A model generated the notes under the pieces. The model was not told the origin of the DNA and made no database searches. It saw only the letters and a program-made list of their open reading frames with translations. Positions 60,127-64,000 of a stretch of DNA of 64,000 nucleotides are shown one piece after another (position 1 is the first letter of the stretch; every line of letters begins with the position of its first letter). This DNA is from Streptomyces coacervatus (GTDB lineage: Bacteria > Actinomycetota > Actinomycetes > Streptomycetales > Streptomycetaceae). The translations under genes and the position numbers were made by a program. The stretch spans positions 40,480-104,479 of the forward strand of contig NZ_JARHTP010000030.1 in NCBI RefSeq assembly GCF_029223485.1. Reading direction: 5' to 3'.

Positions 60127-61781
60127 GCGCATCAGCCGTCCACAGCCTGTGGACAACGGCGGCAACCGCGGCCGATCCGATCTCGAAGATCCCCGCGCCG
60201 AAGATCGAATACGGGCAATTGTCGCCCACGCTGATCGTCGTGGGCGCGGCGATCGTCGGGGTGCTGATCGAGGCGTTCGTGCCGCGCAAGTCCCGTTACT
60301 ACGCCCAGGTGTTCGTGTCCGCCGTCGCCCTCTGCGCCGCCTTCGCGGCGGTCGTCGGGCTCGCGGCCGACGGGTACGGCACCACCAAGGCGCACATCGC
60401 CGCGATGGGCGCCATCGCGGTCGACGGACCGTCCCTGTTCCTGCAGGGCACGATCCTGCTGGCCGGACTAGTCGGCCTGTTCACCTTCGCCGAGCGGCGC
60501 CTGGACCCTGAGGCGCACGGCAACCGCGTCGACTCGTTCGCCGCGCAGGCCGCGTCCGTGCCGGGCAGTGACAGCGAAAAGGCCGCGGTGAAGGCCGGTT
60601 TCACCACCACCGAGGTCTTCCCGCTGCTGCTCTTCGCGATCGCCGGCATGCTGGTCTTCCCGTCGGCCAACGACCTGCTGACGCTGTTCGTGGCCCTGGA
60701 AGTCTTCTCGCTGCCGCTGTACCTGCTGTGCGCGCTGGCCCGCCGCAAGCGGCTCATGTCGCAGGAAGCCGCCGTCAAGTACTTCCTGCTCGGCGCGTTC
60801 GCCTCCGCGTTCACGCTGTTCGGCATCGCGCTGCTGTACGGCTACGCGGGCTCGGTCTCGTACGCGACGATCGCGCAGGTCGTGGACGGCTCGATCACGA
60901 ATGTCGACCCGGCGCTCGCGAACACGATGGGCAACGACGCGCTGCTGCTCGTCGGCGGCGCGATGATCGTCATGGGGCTGCTGTTCAAGGTGGGAGCCGT
61001 CCCGTTCCACATGTGGACGCCGGACGTCTACCAGGGCGCGCCGACACCGGTGACGGGATTCATGGCAGCAGCGACGAAGGTGGCGGCGTTCGGTGCGCTG
61101 CTCCGGCTGCTCTACGTCGTCCTGCCCGGCCTGCGCTGGGACTGGCGGCCGGTCATGTGGGCCGTCGCGATCGTCACCATGCTCGGCGGTGCGATCGTCG
61201 CGATCACACAGACCGACATCAAGCGGCTGCTGGCGTACTCGTCGATCGCGCACGCGGGATTCATCCTCGCGGGAGTCATCGCCACATCGAAGGACGGCGT
61301 CTCGTCCGTCCTCTTCTACCTGGGCGCCTACTCCTTCGTGACCATCGGAGCCTTCGCGGTGGTGACGCTGGTGCGCGACGCGGGCGGCGAGGCGACGCAT
61401 CTGTCCAAGTGGGCCGGCCTCGGCCGCCGTTCGCCGCTGGTGGCGGCCGTGTTCGCGGTGTTCCTGCTGGCCTTCGCCGGCATTCCGCTGACCTCCGGCT
61501 TCGCCGGGAAGTTCGCCGTGTTCAAGGCGGCGGCGGAAGGCGGCGCGGCCCCACTGGTCGTGGTCGGTGTGATCTCGTCCGCGGTGGCTGCCTTCTTCTA
61601 CATCCGCGTGATCGTGCTCATGTTCTTCAGCGAGCCGCGGCCCGAGGGCCCGACGGTCGCCGTGCCCTCGCCGCTGACGATGGCCGCGATCGGGCTCGGT
61701 GTCGTGGTCACGCTGGTGCTCGGTGTGGCACCGCAGTACTTCCTGGACCTGGCGAACCAGGCCAGCGTGTTCGTGCGCTGA
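60123..61781 (+). CDS. nuoN: NADH-quinone oxidoreductase subunit N
   Basis: The 552-residue antiporter-like subunit has LFVALEVFSLPLYLLCALAR (about residues 189-208), KVGAVPFHMWTPDVYQGAPT and DIKRLLAYSSIAHAG. GTG 60123 overlaps nuoM. A TTGTCCACA-type DnaA box (reverse, 60148-60156) lies in its first codons. It is the last nuo gene, followed by a strong terminator. Confidence 0.94.
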   Translation: MSASAVHSLWTTAATAADPISKIPAPKIEYGQLSPTLIVVGAAIVGVLIEAFVPRKSRYYAQVFVSAVALCAAFAAVVGLAADGYGTTKAHIAAMGAIAVDGPSLFLQGTILLAGLVGLFTFAERRLDPEAHGNRVDSFAAQAASVPGSDSEKAAVKAGFTTTEVFPLLLFAIAGMLVFPSANDLLTLFVALEVFSLPLYLLCALARRKRLMSQEAAVKYFLLGAFASAFTLFGIALLYGYAGSVSYATIAQVVDGSITNVDPALANTMGNDALLLVGGAMIVMGLLFKVGAVPFHMWTPDVYQGAPTPVTGFMAAATKVAAFGALLRLLYVVLPGLRWDWRPVMWAVAIVTMLGGAIVAITQTDIKRLLAYSSIAHAGFILAGVIATSKDGVSSVLFYLGAYSFVTIGAFAVVTLVRDAGGEATHLSKWAGLGRRSPLVAAVFAVFLLAFAGIPLTSGFAGKFAVFKAAAEGGAAPLVVVGVISSAVAAFFYIRVIVLMFFSEPRPEGPTVAVPSPLTMAAIGLGVVVTLVLGVAPQYFLDLANQASVFVR

Positions 61782-61802
61782 CCTGCGGCGCCTGTGACAG
61801 AA

Positions 61803-61837
61803 GGGCTCCGGTTCCTGCTCGGGAACCGGAGCCCTTT
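61803..61837 (+). terminator. Rho-independent-type terminator of the nuo operon
   Basis: GGGCTCCGGTTCC (61803-61815) and GGAACCGGAGCCC (61822-61834) form a perfect 13-bp stem with a 6-nt loop, followed by TTT. It is 22 bp after the nuoN stop. Confidence 0.85.
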
Positions 61838-61906
61838 GCCGCGCGCGGCCGGGTCCGTCGGGCCTGCGGGCGGATGGCTGATCACGAAGAGTCACCGATA
61901 CGGGTC

Positions 61907-61915
61907 TGTGGATAA
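61907..61915 (-). promoter_or_regulatory. DnaA-box-like nonamer upstream of recQ
   Basis: TGTGGATAA is the exact reverse complement of the E. coli DnaA box TTATCCACA. It lies 26 bp before a TATCGT -10 candidate (61941-61946) of recQ. Whether Streptomyces DnaA binds it was not tested. Confidence 0.4.
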
Positions 61916-61986
61916 CTCCTGGGCTGTCAGTGCGGGCCCCTATCGTGGAGGCAGTGGTCGAGGGACGACGTACGGGGGACGGAACT

Positions 61987-63981
<1,995 letters not shown>

Positions 63982-64000
63982 GAGCGGGCCGGGCGCCGTT

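Overview
The window is a high-GC actinobacterial chromosome segment, almost certainly from Streptomyces. The signs are strong third-codon GC bias, GTG starts, leaderless -10 boxes (TAnnnT followed by 6-7 nt and the start codon), an SsgA-like protein, a WhiJ/DUF397/anti-sigma-like triad, rare TTA codons, and a full futalosine-pathway and complex I neighbourhood. From memory, the gene order follows the S. coelicolor interval that runs from the ubiX/mqnE genes to nuoA-N and recQ, with a species-specific block inserted on the left. This was not checked against a database.

Layout. 1-4.3 kb: end of a rhomboid protease, then ubiX, an Lrp/AsnC regulator, mqnE, a GNAT enzyme, a DUF4229 membrane protein and a TetR regulator. 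4.3-6.5 kb: a translationally coupled pair of putative glycosyltransferase-like genes. 6.7-12 kb: a MaoC-type hydratase divergent from two tandem acyl-CoA ligases. 12-17 kb: an MFS exporter fused to three carboxypeptidase-regulatory-like domains, then a PIG-L deacetylase and a secreted PNGase A-like protein. 16.9-23.9 kb: an accessory island with a DUF397/WhiJ-like/RsbW-like triad, a caspase-WD40 protein with an EACC1-type partner, a LysR regulator, a DUF6817-like protein and a coupled small membrane protein/DUF7701-like pair. 23.9-33 kb: methyltransferase, cold-shock protein, mqnA, Ser/Thr kinase, sigma/anti-sigma fusion, SsgA-like protein, prepilin peptidase, mqnC and an imidazolonepropionase-like remnant. 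33-45 kb: GH18-like lipoprotein, a deacetylase/glycosyltransferase locus, menG, PASTA protein, GNAT, geranylgeranyl-reductase-type oxidoreductase, deformylase, a Tat-exported FAD oxidoreductase and an NlpC/P60 hydrolase. 45.7-61.8 kb: a complete nuoA-N operon behind a Rex-type operator and ended by a strong hairpin terminator. 62-64 kb: recQ.

How the genes work together. MqnA, MqnE and MqnC build the menaquinone ring from chorismate. The UbiX-type flavin prenyltransferase probably supplies a cofactor for the later decarboxylation. MenG methylates demethylmenaquinone, and the GGR-type enzyme may saturate one side-chain isoprene. The 14-subunit complex I then reduces that menaquinone with NADH, and the Rex-type operator would tie its transcription to the NADH/NAD+ ratio. 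The window therefore holds both the synthesis and one main user of the quinone pool.

The most unusual accessory content is the caspase-WD40/EACC1 pair at 18.6-21.2 kb, a good candidate for a regulated cell-death or conflict module. Beside it lie a WhiJ-like switch triad and a TTA-containing membrane-protein pair at 23.0-23.9 kb. Several cis elements are clear by eye: twin inverted repeats around the MFS promoter, a 23-bp palindrome upstream of nuo, a 14-bp tandem repeat after menG, and two copies of a dispersed 27-bp repeat.
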